Position numbers and translations under genes: made by a program. Below the pieces are notes generated by a model. It was not told the DNA's origin, did not search any database, and saw nothing but the letters and a program-made list of their open reading frames with translations. Shown in pieces: positions 11,041 to 23,032 of a DNA stretch of 64,000 bases. The DNA comes from Humulus lupulus (lineage: Eukaryota; Streptophyta; Magnoliopsida; Rosales; Cannabaceae): contig NC_084794.1 in NCBI RefSeq assembly GCF_963169125.1, positions 160,505,858-160,569,857 on the forward strand, in the 5' to 3' direction. Each line of letters begins with the position of its first letter. Position 1 is the stretch's first letter.

Positions 11041-12070
11041 GATCATGCCCAAGCACCTTTGTTTTTGGGACTTCGCAGGCACGTTCTTGTCCAAGTCGAG
11101 GGTGTGCACGATGACGCTTGGGCTGATCCCTATCATGTCTTCATGAGACCAAGCGAACACATCTAGATTCTCCTGTAGAAAATTCAGCAGCTCCGCCTTC
11201 CTCTTATTACACATGTTTTTCCTGATCTTCACCACCTTCGAGGGGTCTTTCCGGTCGATGCTCACCTCTTCGAGCTCTTTGATGGCCTGGAGCTCGGTTC
11301 TATCTTTGCCTATCCTGGGGTCGATACATCATTTAAGGTGACCCCCTCCCTGTTGGCTTCCTGAGGTTTTTCTATCTCAGGAGTAGGACCTACTCCCTAA
11401 GATTCCTCATCCCCGATTTGAATGGTCATCGTCTGCTTCCCGAGTCATGATTTTCCCTTCATGGAGATGCTATAGCATTCCCTGGCAGCGAGCTGATCAC
11501 CTCGGACCATACATATCCCCGTAGAGGAGGGTAATTTGAGTGTGAGATGGCAGATAGAGGTTATGGCCTCAAATGCCATCAACGTAGGTCGGCCCAGAAT
11601 ATCGTTGTAGGCGGTGGGACAGTCGATAACCACGAATTCGAGGAGCTTAGAGACAGTTCGGGGCCCCTCTCCCAAGGTTATTACTAGCTCGATTGTTCCC
11701 ATCGCTGCTGACCCTTCTCCGGAAAAACCATACAACATCATGGAGGTGGCCTTCAGCTCGGTGACAAACAATCCCATTTTCTCCAGCGTAGATCGGAACA
11801 GCAGGTTCACCGAACTCCCATTATCGACTAGTATCCTCCTAACTCTCTGGTTGGCGAGTTGGGCAGTTATGACTAGAGGATCGTTATGGGGGAACTGGAC
11901 ATGACTAGCATCTTCCTTGGTAAAAGTGATTGGTTGCCTCTCCAATCGCTGCTGTTTGGGTAGATGCTGCTCCGGGACGAATTCCACTCCGTTATGAGCC
12001 TTTAACTCATTGACATATCTCTTCTGGACACCTCTACTCGTGCCAGCCAAATGGGGGCCTCCGAAGGTTT
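11041..12070 (-). pseudogene. Element A aspartic protease and linker
   Basis: RRILVDNGSSVNLLFRSTLEKMGL is the retropepsin active-site region with D-N-G instead of the usual D-T/S-G. Element B has the same DNGSS, so it is a lineage trait rather than a private mutation. FVVIDCPTAYNDILGRPTL follows. The linker AKSQKQRCLGMI then leads to the stop before RT. A frameshift lies between about 11445 and 11265. Confidence 0.85.
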
Positions 12071-12518
12071 TTCTGGGGCTGTTCAACAACTCCAGTTCCA
12101 TTGTACGCGTTAGGCGGGTTACTGTCCCTCCAAGCTTGAGCTTGGTTAGGCGGATATTCCCACTGTCACGTACTTCGAAATGACCATCCCCTTGGTGAGT
12201 ATGACTTCCATTTCTAGCCGGATCCCCCCTCTGCGAGTTGAGGCGATCTCGAAGGTCGACCCTCGAGGTGGCCCGAGGGCTTTGTGCCGAACTCAAGAGA
12301 TTATGCAGGTCTCCACCGGATCTACCACTTCGGTGGCTCCCGGTCCAGTAACTCTCATTGGAAAAGCTTGGGGCCCGCTGCTGGGGGTGAGGATCTTGGA
12401 CCTCCCCGCGTGTTCGGTTGCGATGGGAAGGACCAGCGGGAGGAGGATTTCTTCTGCTGCTTCCGTGTGTCGGAATGTCTCGAACTCGATGGGGGAGGAG
12501 ATGGGTATCTTTCTTATC
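12071..12518 (-). pseudogene. Element A gag remnant (left of solo LTR), fused to protease by deletion
   Basis: The frame passes from MELELLNSPRK straight into GGPHLAGTSRG. In element B these two blocks are about 1.15 kb apart and enclose the retrotransposon gag core and the zinc-binding CRFHNDLGHNTDDC motif. Element A has therefore lost the capsid and nucleocapsid part of gag. The ends are Arg/Ser-rich and of low complexity. The reading frame is open across the deletion, so it may have been in frame. Confidence 0.85.
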
Positions 12519-15072
12519 TGTAAGGCCCTGGATAACCAAGACTGTTACACTGTGTGTTTAAAATAGTGCAAGACTTGCTAATCAAGTCATTTAAACAAAA
12601 TGTGAATTCAACGTCATCAACGGATTAGGAATAAAAGATTTTGGTCACAAATAGGCTATTTTTATTGAAAATGACAGTTTAATACATGGAAACTCAAAAC
12701 AGGGTTTAGATGACTTAGTTACAGTAAATTTCTAGAGTTAAAAATAATTCAAGCCACTCTAATGGAAAAATATACATTTTAGGTTTCCGTCCCTGTACAA
12801 TCCCTCGACCGTGGCGGCCGAGAAGCTGACAATGTACACCTCGCCCCCAGAGCTCTCCAACTCATGGTTGATTCAACCTACCCTTGCCTTTACCTGCACC
12901 ACGTAGCACTCGTGAGCCAAGGCCCAGCAAGAAAGCATGATATCATAGCAAGATCAACAACGATAATCAAATATTCCACAATACATACTAGGAATTCAAT
13001 AATTCATAACATTTATCCAATCAGTGATAACACTCAACGAGTTAACAATTTGTCATCCAGACAATTAGCCAATCATATCCATAACGCAATATTCACGTTC
13101 ATAATCAACAAATTATCACATCCATCAAATAATATTCAGGGTCGGCGCCCTTAGTCGCACCCTCTATTTAACACACTGTCTTCGGCTCACTTGGGCCGCC
13201 CCCATTGTAATGCTCACTGACTCCGACCAGCTTAACCGAGCTCAGTGATAAATAAGCTGCCTCAGCTACCAGTGGCCGAGCCGCGCCTTTGTGCGCAAAT
13301 ATTGATTCCGATACCCTTAGTCCGGTTATCGCATGTACCATGGCATAATAATACCATCACATGACATGATATACAAATATAGGGAGCTCTAAGTCCCATC
13401 GTGTCCACATGGTTAATCACATTCACATAACAATGCATACAAACATAGGGAACACTTAGTCCCAATCTAGCCACATAATCAGGTGCAGCTTTCTTACCTT
13501 TAGATCCCGCTAGCTCGCTCAATTGATCCTCAAGCTTGATCCCATCTGAACCTTAGCGCGTACCTAGTCACAGCCATAGATCAGAATCACCACCAAACTT
13601 CAAATCCAAAACCTAGCCTCGGGACCAATCTCGAGCCCCCCGAGAAGCCCTAATTCCACCAAACGGGGTGGTGGTATCAAACCCCAAGCCTCTGGGCAAA
13701 AACCCTAAAGAAAAACTCAAAAACCCCTTCCTGGAGACAGGGTAGCGCTACAACGCTCTAAGGAGGGCGCTATAGCGCTACAAGCATAACCAAAACGCCC
13801 AGGAAGCCCTAGCCTAGCACTGTAGCGCCCAAAGGCTAGCGCTACAGCGCTAGTCACAGACCAGCAGCACCCTGTTTTCCCTCCTCGACCTTCCTCGAAC
13901 CAAAACCCCTTGGAACCCTTCCAATCCTCAATTACACACCAAATTGAGTCTACCATCACCTATAACTCACCCCATACAACTCAATAACACAAGACCTAAC
14001 CACATGCATCATCAAACTAGAAAAACAAACATTGAACCCAAGAACTGAAAGATTCAACCAGAAACTCAGATTCCTAGAACATCAAAGCCAGAACTTGTTA
14101 CCTTCTATGGAGGATTTCGACCCTAAGTTATCCCTAGCATCCAACCAGCCTCAAGCCCTTCAACTCCTCAGGTTCATATCCCCTTATTCCAACCAAAAAT
14201 CAACCTTAGAAACCACCATATTTAAACCCAGAAAACACACCAGGAAACCTTAAAACTTACCTCAATTGACTAGCTAAACCCTGCTAGTTCTTCAAGCTTC
14301 ACCAAGGTCCTTAGCCCTAAGCTCCATCTCGAGCTTACTCTAGAATTCCAGCTCCAAAACTCACAAAGAATGGTGAAGAGATGACCCAGCCGAATGAGAG
14401 AGAGAGATAACACTAAGTGTCCTGTTTTTTCTTTCTTTCCTTCTTCTTTTCTTTTCCTTAAGCTTTTGAGTTTATCTACAACTTCCACTAAGACATAAAG
14501 GCAGATGTTACTTATCCCTTATAGTCAAATGACCATATTGCCCTCCCAATTAAACCAAGCTTTTAGATATCCTAAGGGCATTTTAGTCATTGCTCCCAAT
14601 CCCCACTAACTCCTCAAGTGTCCTAAATATTTACCACTTAATTCCCATCATCTAATTAGTCACCAATTATATTTCTCAATATCAAATCATCTCCAATATA
14701 TATTCTCCAAATTCCCATATACATCCCCAGGCTCACACCGAGCCAGCTATAACTCCCCGCTGTGACTTTCCCGCTAAACCGCTTGTTAGGATCGCCTCGA
14801 GCCACAAGCTGCAGACATACCCACATAATAATGTGGTCTCAACATTAGCCTACCAATATACACACAAGTACACAATTACGCTCTTAATGAGCCAAATTAC
14901 CAAAATACCCTCACAGCAGAGTATATAGCCCCATGCATGCCTTTATCATCATATAGTAATATGACCCACATAATCATGCATATAATCATATAATAGCACA
15001 TTAAATCAATTATGGCCCTCCCGGCCTCCTAATCAAGGTCCTAAACCTTATTAGGAAATTTGGGTCATTACA
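12519..15072 (-). mobile_element. Solo LTR (2554 bp) inserted in element A
   Basis: The plus strand starts TGTAAGGCCCTGG and ends TTTGGGTCATTACA. It is flanked by the perfect 5-bp duplication TTATC (12514-12518, 15073-15077). No coding domain, PBS or PPT inside. It shares long stretches with 39987-42340 and more diverged stretches with 60278-62561. The terminal bases suit a Ty3/gypsy chromovirus (Tekay/Del-like) LTR, but that lineage is an inference. Small ORFs within look spurious. Orientation is inferred by matching the 39987 copy. Confidence 0.88.
13743..13853. repeat. Palindromic word cassette, AGCGCT type
   Basis: TAGCGCTA (13743-13750), GCGCTATAGCGC (13767-13778) and CTAGCGCTACAGCGCTAG (13836-13853, one central mismatch), plus partial copies TGTAGCGCCC and AACGCTCT. 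All in about 110 bases of the solo LTR. Confidence 0.85.
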
Positions 15073-15778
15073 TTATCGGCGATGGGGGATGCCTAACTGG
15101 TGACGCAGTCCTAGTCCCATCCAGGCGGATCAAATTAGCTCGCGGTCGCTCTACTCTACCATCTCCAGCATCCTGCGCCCAACGGTCTGACTGCAGCACG
15201 GGAGGGCTGGCTAGAGCAGGCTGTCTTCGCGAGCCTTCCCTGGATCTCCTCCGCGAGCTGCCACGAGCCCTTCTGTGAGCATTCGACGATGGAATCGAGC
15301 TAGGAGTTGAGGTTTGGACTGATCGTCTGACTTGCTGATTGGCCCTGGGAAACTCCTAAAACACAATTTCCTGGTTGTGGTGTGATGTGGGTGCAGAACT
15401 TGGGGTTGAGGTTCAGACTGATCGACTGGGCCTGGATCGATTATCCCTGTGGGACTTGTGAGTCCTACTTTTCCTCTTTTCGACGTTAACGTCAGTTGTA
15501 AGAGGGGGTAGCTGGGCCAAGACTTCTTCGATTTGCTTACTTGCTCTGGATAGCTGACTCCTCAACTGTATGATCTCCATCTCTATCGCTGTCAGGAAAC
15601 CCAGGTTCAGATTTGGCGGTCGGGGCGCCGAACTCCTGATGTCGTCCTGGCCCATCAACTGCTTTCCCTATCGCTGCTGGATCTCAGGGTTTTGTTCATT
15701 GGATAGGGCAGCATGTTGGGCCTCCTGCCCATCATGTTGATCTGCCTCGTCACCATGTCTTGAACAAGTAACCACCAT
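15073..15778 (-). pseudogene. Element A gag N-terminal region
   Basis: Starts at the ATG complementary to 15776-15778 (MVVTCSRHGDEADQ), aligned with the gag start of element B (MVTTRSRHGNETEQ at 26753). It continues through the block SSAPRPPNLNLGFLTAIEM and a coiled segment RSQLSRASKQIEEVLAQLPP. At least one stop interrupts it. The solo LTR cuts it at 15072. Confidence 0.75.
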
Positions 15779-15810
15779 GATCAGGTTTTTGCGATAGCAC
15801 CAATCTAAAT

Positions 15811-15832
15811 CCTATCAATGAAAGCACCAAAC
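15811..15832 (-). other. Element A primer-binding-site-like sequence
   Basis: The minus strand directly after the 5' LTR reads GTTTGGTGCTTTCATTGATA. The same TGGTGCTTTCRTTGA occupies this place in B, C and (one base different) D. The matching tRNA was not identified. Confidence 0.65.
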
Positions 15833-16573
15833 TATTGCCACGGTTCTTCGCCAACAGGTAATTATACGAATAAATGGGATTGATTAGTGCTAATTGGTGA
15901 ACCGTAATATGAAAATAACTATAGATGATCACTCCTTTCTTTTCAGGTGGTTCGAAGGTTAAATTCCCTCTAGTCCATTAGGCGATATTATTGATATCTC
16001 TTGACTATTTCTTACAGAGTGTTTCATTACAAAATTATGCCAACCCCTTGCACTACCCAGGGTCTCAGTATTTATAGGAAGAATATATCTGGGTTGGCAA
16101 TGGGGTCATCCCGTGATCTCTTTATCCTTCACGTCATATCTATGACGCTGATGATTAATTCCTAAACTTTGCAGTGAAGTGTGGTCCAATCAATAAGTAA
16201 GGAGGGATAATGGGCCGCATGGCCCAAATCAGGCGTGGGATGCCTGAACACGCACGTTTATACTGCGTGTCCGAGAATTCAGGAATAGAATAGACACGTG
16301 ATGTATGATATATGGACGTTTATATTGCGTGGTTGACTTTACAAGGGTTCAAATGTCAGATCTCTGTTGCATCATGAGCTTAATGTGGCGCCAGCTCGTG
16401 ACACTCATACTTCTGCTACATGATGCCTCCGTGTAAAAGTTAACTCTCTAATCAGCTCGGGCTGGACAGAAGGAGGCCCGTAACACACAGCTCTGGGTGG
16501 ATGATCTACACGTGTCAGATCGAATTAGGCCTTTTTCTAGCTCACCAATATGTGTGGATATTTAGGGCGTACA
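15833..16573 (-). mobile_element. Element A 5' LTR
   Basis: 741 bp, partner of 2594-3333. The outer end is ...GGGCGTACA. The inner end has decayed from TGTTGAC to TATTGCC. TATA-like sequence on the minus strand near 16070. Confidence 0.93.
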
Positions 16574-17231
16574 AGACTCATATTTATAGAGTTTAGAGAC
16601 ACCCTTTGAATTTCAAATTTCCCCAACCCCCATGGCTGTTACCAATGATAAATTGGATGTTTATGGAATTAAAAAGGAGATTTGGGAGTTATTTGTGTTG
16701 TTAGAGTCGTTCAAGAAATTGGAAAAAACTGAAATTTTGACAGCCAACCTTCCTGGCCGCGACCGTGGCTCTCTGTCACCCAGGTCGTGGCCACCAATGC
16801 TCCTGGCTGCGGCCACTGGCCAATTTCAGCACACAAATTTGTGTTATTTTTTCCAAACGGTTCCAAATCATTTCCAATTGATTTTGTAACCCCAATCACA
16901 TTATTGGGGTTAAAACCAAGTCTACAACAACCATTTCACTTACGACTTTAAGAAATTCACCTCAAAATTGTGTAACAACAAATCTACACAATAATGGGCA
17001 TATTTGGGAGTTACAAATTTGTAACACCAAACATGTTACATATTTGAATATTCACATATATCCAAATATTGTAACTCTCTTTTATATATTACAATATGTG
17101 ACACTCTTTGTCACATTTATTTAATCTAAGACATTATATTATAAAATAATATAACATTCCCACACTAGATTAAATAGTTATCTATTGTAACACTTATTTA
17201 TTCAATCAACATTATATCTTAAAATATAACA
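16574..17231 (-). mobile_element. Copia H 3' LTR, proximal part
   Basis: The minus strand begins TGTTATATTTTAAG at 17231, directly after a polypurine tract, and runs to the AGACT duplication at the edge of element A. The remainder is 2045-2593. The frame at 16632-16889 starts in a plausible leader but shows no family match, and I treat it as non-coding LTR. Confidence 0.65.
16741..16822. repeat. GC-rich word cluster in copia H LTR
   Basis: CTGGCCGCGACCGTGGC, CAGGTCGTGGCC and CTGGCTGCGGCCACTGGCC lie within 80 bases of otherwise AT-rich LTR. These are variants of a near-palindromic GGCCGCGACC word. Confidence 0.6.
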
Positions 17232-17246
17232 TATCCCCCACTTGAT
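17232..17246 (-). other. Copia H polypurine tract
   Basis: The minus strand reads TCAAGTGGGGGATA followed by TGTTATA, the common copia arrangement. A similar degenerate TGTTATATTATTTTA occurs again near 17160, suggesting a local duplication. Between here and the end of RNase H at 17754 (about 500 bases) I see only AT-rich decayed sequence. Confidence 0.75.
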
Positions 17247-17753
17247 TAAAAAATATCTCTCTCTTATAGAAGCCATTGCATTGGTGCATAAAGTAAAATG
17301 TTTTACAACTTGAACTTTACTATAGTGTAATTATCACAAAATTTGTTGAAATTCTGGTTGCACTAGGCATTGAATCGTCTTTCCATAATAACAAATCGGT
17401 GATAACACACACACCTTTGCAATGTTCACTTGAGACCTTTGCACCGTTAATGAACATGTGCACTTTCCATTCATGGACGTTCTTGAGAATACTCCAAATT
17501 CTCATTAGAGGCAACACCACCCCTAGGTTCATATAGGTAGAACTCACAATATTTTGTTACCAAAAATACTTATCTTCAGAAGACTGAATTCTATTAAAAT
17601 ACCTCTCAGTTTTAACCCTTAATTTGGTAACTCACAAGTACTCAACCTTTTAAATGAGACTGTTTTGAGTACAACTAATATTCACTTGATTGACTTGTTA
17701 TTACCTATTGAACCTAATACTAGGTATATAACTAGTGTTAAGATACGTTACCA

Positions 17754-18679
17754 TCAATTGTGAATTTTTTTAGGGAGTATAAGTCCCATCCCTCGAGATG
17801 ATGTATCCACTAAATCTCTCGTTAGTGGCTTAGTGAAAAGATCTGCCAAATTTTCACTTATTCTCACATAGAATATTGAGATGACTCCTCTTTGAATCAA
17901 TTCTCTTACATATCCATGGTTTAGACTAATGTGTCTAGACTTCCCATTATACACTCCGCTGTATGCTCTATCCAATGTTGCTTGGTTATCACAATGTATC
18001 AATATAGTGGATGCATTCTCATTGATTAGGGGTGTCTCCATCAAAAGATCCCTTAATCATTCGACTTCTTTGCCGGTAGCAACTAAATCTATGAACTCTG
18101 CTTCCATAGTGGAATGAGATATAAAGGTTTGTTTCTTGGAACCACATGAAATTGCACCCCCACCAAGTGTAAATAACCAACCATTGTTGGACAAGTTGTC
18201 CCCAAGATAGGATGTCCAGCTTGCATCTGTATAACCTTCTAAGATTGAAGGAAATTGAGAGTAGTGAAGGCTTAGGCCTTTGGTTTTCTTGAGATAACCT
18301 AGGACTCTCCCAATAGCCTTCTAGTGATCCACACTTGGATTATTTGTAAACCTACTAAGTTTACTTACCGCAAATGGTATATTTGGTCTAGTACATTGTG
18401 TAGCGTACATAAGACTCCCTATAGCACTTGCATACTCTAATTAAGCCACTGCTCTTCGGTCTTTCTTCTCTAGTCTTACACTATGGTCGAATGGAGTATT
18501 GGCATCTTTAACCTTAAGATGGTTAAATTTGTTCAATACTTTCTCAATATAGTGGCCTTGCCCTGAAGAAAAACCCCCACTATGTTTCTTCACTTCGATA
18601 CCAATATGGTGTCAACTTCTCAAGGATCTTTCATTTTGAAGGTTGATGATAGAAACCTCTTCCTTTCTTCTATCCCTTT
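17754..18679 (-). pseudogene. Copia H reverse transcriptase C-terminus and RNase H
   Basis: The open part (18044-17754) encodes ILIHCDNQATLDRAYSG, KSRHISLNHGYVRELI and NLADLFTKPLTR, the C-terminal copia RNase H signature. Upstream on the minus strand, broken frames give SLMYATQCTRPDIAFAVSKL, AIGRVLGYLKKTKGLSLHY and EGYTDASW, then back to SSTFKMKDP. Element C separates it from the rest of RT at the duplication CCTTT (18675-18679). Several stops; not functional. Confidence 0.9.
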
Positions 18680-19607
18680 TGTTGACCTATGAAATTGGCC
18701 AACGGTTGTATGTACAATATATGACACCTTTTGAACGGGATGAATGTAAAACACAACATAGTACAAATATCTTAAACAAACACACAAGAATTTATAGTGG
18801 TTCAGCCCTGTTCTGATGAATTCTGATGAATAGTTATAACCTAATCCACTTAGTTTTTAGTATTGAATTACTCGATAGAAAATTACACTAATGAACATAG
18901 GTATTCACTTGTTGCTAATTTGCCAAGAGTTTCTCCTCAAAATATTCGTCAGAACCCCCTCAATGAAGCCCTGGGTCCTTTATTTATATTACCTAGGGCT
19001 GTTACATGATCAGTAATATTGGGATCGTGGTTTGGTACACAATTATTAGGTAGTGGAGATACGTGTCCACCTCCCCATGATTATGAGATTGTGATCGTGG
19101 GTCTTCTCATTGTTTCTCTGGATTGTGGTAGACAATGCACGATTGAAACCTCTGGGAAAATGCTAAGTCTAGATTGGTCTATGAGACTTAGGTGCTAGGC
19201 TCGATGACCCTTTAGAGCTTGGGTGATAGGCCCGTTGGTCTTCTGGGTGCTAGGCATGTTGATCTTCTGGGTGCTAGGCTCTCAACGAGCGTGAGTTTTA
19301 TCCATTTTCGAGAGTGTAGGCTGACCACCCTATGGAGGATAGGGTGGGCTGACCACCCTGAGGGGTTATTGGGCATGCTTGGGCCGACCACCCCTAGGGT
19401 TGGGGTCAGGCCGACCACCCCTAGGGGTTAGGGCCAGGCCGACCACCCCAGAGGATTTTGGCCTGGTCGACTTCTCTATAGGTCCTGGACCTATCTTTTT
19501 TACTCATCGGTCTTTTTTTTCAATACTTCGTCGTTTTCCCCTATTTTGTGATGCCACATGCCACTTTCTTATTTGCGACATCATCCCTGGATTTTTGAGG
19601 AATAAAA
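18680..19607 (-). mobile_element. Element C 3' LTR
   Basis: The plus strand starts TGTTGACCTATGAAATTGGCC and ends near GGAATAAAA, the equivalent of GGGATAACA in the partner LTR, so the terminal CA has decayed. It is about 40 bp longer than the partner, mainly through extra copies of a GACCACCCCTAGGG word at 19319-19460. Confidence 0.88.
19319..19460. repeat. GGCCGACCACCCCTAGGG word cluster in C 3' LTR
   Basis: Five to six variants of GSCYGACCACCCYDAGGG lie in 140 bases, including GGCCGACCACCCCTAGGG twice. The 5' LTR has fewer copies (59291-59400). The core CCCTAGGG is palindromic. Confidence 0.8.
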
Positions 19608-19622
19608 TTTTCCCCCAAGTTT
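19608..19622 (-). other. Element C 3' polypurine tract
   Basis: The minus strand reads AAACTTGGGGGAAAA directly before the LTR, matching the D tract AAACTTGGGGGGCAAA. Confidence 0.75.
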
Positions 19623-19756
19623 ATTGTAATGTGTTCAACATTACAGTAAACTTGATCTGGACCGAGAAACATATCGTAGCAGTACTTTAACAGGAAAGTC
19701 CCTTAGGACATTACATAGCACTCTTTTATCAACTATCAATAATTTGTTCAACACTA

Positions 19757-20055
19757 ATTTTTCAAGGATAATTTGTAATTCCTAAAAATAACTATATTTT
19801 TCTAGGAAAATTAATTTTCTAAAATTCTAGTATATTTTTCAGGGAAATTTGAAGTCCTAAAAATATAATATATTTTTCAAGGAGTTTGAAGTCCTAAAAA
19901 TACAAAATATGTTTAAAGGAATTTTAATTCCTAAAAATATAAGATATTTTTCAAGGAATTTGAATTCCTAAAAATACTAGATATTTTTCAAAGAATTTGA
20001 AATTTTAACCATACCAGATATTTTTCAAGGAAATTTGAATTCCTAAAAATATATG
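19757..20055. repeat. Array of about eight 35-45-bp hairpin units upstream of the C antisense promoter
   Basis: Units of the form TATTTTTCAAGGAATT TG AATTCCTAAAAATA repeat with mutations from 19757 to 20055. Each unit is itself an inverted repeat. The array ends about 15 bases before the TATA-like box at 20071. No coding capacity. Confidence 0.85.
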
Positions 20056-20070
20056 GTTAGTCTAAGAGGC

Positions 20071-20078
20071 TATAAGTA
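20071..20078 (+). promoter_or_regulatory. TATA-like box of element C antisense gene
   Basis: TATAAGTA followed by a pyrimidine-rich leader and a strong donor GTAAGT at 20177. The acceptor TTGCAG ends at 21397, directly before the ATG at 21398, giving a 1.2-kb 5'-UTR intron. Confidence 0.6.
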
Positions 20079-20469
20079 GGGCCTCACTTCTCACTTCCTT
20101 GCTCTGTGTGTCTCAGCTATAGGATTCTCCAAGCGTGCTTCCTCTAATTCTTCACCAAACTCAGATCTTTATTTGGGTAAGTATTTTCTCATAATCCTTA
20201 CATCATTTAATTTAAATGTGCTTAGATTTAGAAGAAATACTTTGAATATTTGAGGAATCTTTCTGAATCTCCTTGTTTTGTTTTATTTTGATCCAAAATA
20301 ATTGACTTGTTTGAATCAAGTCTATGATTTCTCTATAATTTCCTTAGCATGGACGATTTCTAGGGTTCCAAACCCTAGCATAGGTGATTTCAGGTTTGTG
20401 AAACCCTAGTCTGACGACCTCTTTGAGATTCATTAGCCTGGTGATTTCTAGGGTTCCAAACCATAGCAT

Positions 20470-20780
20470 AGGCGATTTCCAGTGATGTAAATTCCCTCAT
20501 GGGTTGACCACCCCTAGGGTTTCCATCATGGGTCGAGCACCTCCAGGGCTTCCCTTGCATTTCCCTTGCCTTATACGATTTCCAGGAATGTCAATTCCCT
20601 CATGGGCCGACCACCCCTAGGGTTTCCATCATGGGCCGAGCACCTCTAGGGCTTCCCTTGCATTTCCCTTTCCTTATGAAATTTCTAGGGATGTTAATTC
20701 CCTCATTGGCTGACCACCCCTAGGGTTTCCATCATGGGTCGAGCACCTCTAGGGCTTCCCTTGCCTTATGCGATTTCTAG
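20470..20780. repeat. Tandem repeat, about 103-bp unit, three copies, in C antisense intron
   Basis: Units contain CGATTTCYAGG, then CTCATGGGCCGACCACCCC and GTCGAGCACCTCTAGGG. GACCACCCC starts at 20506, 20609 and 20712. Further diverged GGCCGACCACC words continue to about 21280. Confidence 0.85.
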
Positions 20781-23032
20781 GCCTAAGGTTTAGGGTTTAG
20801 GCCGACTACCCCTAACGTTTCCTTATGCTCTTGGAGATTTTCAGGTTTACACACCCATCATAGGCCGAGCACCCTAGTGTTTACCTCATGGGCCGACCAC
20901 CACACCCTCGGGCGACTTCCAGGGATCTAGGGTGGTTGGCCCAAGCATAATCCGACCACCTGGGACCCTAAAATTTTATTTTTCTCTTCCTTTACTAATT
21001 TCTTTGGGGTCTTCCTTGTACTGTACAATTTATTGGAGACTTGAACTTTAGTCCTCTGGCATTTTCCTAAGGTTTGCATCCCTGGGATGGTCGACCTAAG
21101 GTGGTAGGTTGACCATCTATGCCTCAACTTTCATGTTTTCTAATCTTAGGGACTTATGGTTGTCCGCACAGACGTAGTTCCACTACCCCGACCCCCTTCA
21201 AGACTTCGATCAATTTTTCCAAATCTAGGGGAGTCCTATGGTGGTCGGCCTGAGCTTAGTCTCACTGGGCCGACCCCCTATATAGGTTTTTCCCTTGATT
21301 TCTTCATGTTTGCTCCTTAGTTCATGGATATGCCCCTAGCTATTGGCTTTATTATGTTCACTTACTAACTTTACTCTTTATTTTTCCTTTGTTGCAGATG
21401 TTCAGCTCCTCTTCGTCAGACCAGTTAGTAAGCGAGCGTACTCCCCAGGAGTTCTTGGAAAGGGTGAAAAGGATTTCCCTCGCTCTGCTTTATATTTGAT
21501 CAGTGAGGAAGACTTCTTGAAAAGGTATACGAGAGTAAAACAGACAACTCGACAACCTTCCAAAGATGATCCTCATATTGCCAGGCACACCACTCAAGGC
21601 TCTTCGTGTGGCTCTTCTCAGATCTCTTCTCATCATAGTATGCCCCGCGGCTCTCAAGGTACATATCAGCAAAGTCATTCTTCTCAGTGGGGTATGTCAG
21701 GTCAGCGAGACTCACTGCCATGCCCTTTGCACTGCGATACCAGTTAGGTTCCCCATCACACTTCTTCTCAGCGAGAACATATTGAGGGCTCTCATCGTCA
21801 TGCTAATCATCCTCAGGAGCGTTCCATTCACATATTTCAGTCTATGGTGGTTCGCCCTCCTTCCAAGAGCAAGATAGTCTCGCCAGCTGCGCAGCAGAAG
21901 AAGAGACGACAAAAATAATTCCAGTGAGATCATATGGAAACCAGTTGAGAAGCCTCACCCTGCTGATTACGAGGTGTGTGGTTCAAGGGGGCGACCTATG
22001 ACATGACCGAAGAGAAGGTATAGAACTTAAGGAAGATCGATGACCTCTCTGGCGCGTCTATTACTATCCCTGGTCCAAATGATAGAGCTGAGGACCCCCC
22101 TTTGGGTATCTGCGCTTGGACACGTTCTGCCATCAAGTCACGCGCCCTACTTCCTCTTCATTCGTACTTTCGTAGCGTTGCAGATTATTTTTGTATCAGT
22201 CCTTCCCAACTGGCTCCCAATGCAATCTTGGTGTTATCTGCATTGTACATTATCTATCGCTGCAGAAAATGGGCTGCTCCAGTGCCTCACGAGATCCACT
22301 ACTTATTTGACTTGAAGATGAACCCTTCCCAACAAAACTCAGGGTATTTCCATTTCCACCATTATATGAGCAAGGGTACCAACACCTTCTTGGAAGAGAT
22401 CTATGGAAATAGCAAGGCGTTTAGATATGCCGACAACTATTTCTTCACTAAGGACGTAGAGGCCAACTACTCCAAGTATAAGCACGTTGGGCCTTTTTAT
22501 AGACCGCTCCCGACCCAGGATATGGCAGTTAGGGCCAAGGCATTGATTGCCATGACCCTTGAGGAGAAGAATTGTAGAGTCCCAGAATGTTTACTTAGCT
22601 AGCTAGATAGTAGTAGTTAGTATTAGTTTATAGTGTGATAGTTACCGTGGATTTTGGTTCAAGTTAGGACTTAGTTGGAAACTCGTAGAAACACCTATTG
22701 ATTTTATAAGTTTAACCTATAGTTTAAGAATATTAATTACAACATAAGGTTTGATTAATATAACCGATTATAAAGATGTCATTTATTATACTATAAGGTT
22801 TAGATAGAACTAATAAGATCATGACACTTTTCATGTGCATGTTTATTAAGGATTTAATTATTTTGATGAATAATTTAATTAAAAAGAAAGATCTAGAAGC
22901 TCTAGAACCTTCCAGCAGCTTTAAGATCGTATTATGACTCAGTCAAAGTTGTTTATCCAATTCAAGTTAAGCTGATAAAGTGCAATTACGTGTTTAATAT
23001 TTCAACGTATGCTGATATATTGCAGCTATAGG

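Larger units (their letters stand above)
2594..16573 (-). mobile_element. Element A: Tat-type Ty3/gypsy retrotransposon, defective
   Basis: Bounded by the 5-bp target duplication AGACT (2589-2593 and 16574-16578) and by two LTRs of 740-741 bp with about 93% identity by hand count. Minus-strand order: 5' LTR, PBS, gag remnant, protease, RT, two RNase H domains, integrase, internal PPT, tandem repeats, antisense gene, 3' PPT, 3' LTR. It inserted into the 3' LTR of copia H. A solo LTR (12519-15072) interrupts its gag. About 1.1-1.2 kb of gag is missing relative to element B, and several catalytic residues are lost. Confidence 0.95.

Noticed and set aside
16632..16889. Plus-strand frame starting MAVTNDKLDVYGIKKEIWEL as a host gene
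   Set aside because: It lies inside the copia H 3' LTR, has no family match I recognise, and ends in the GC-rich word cluster.
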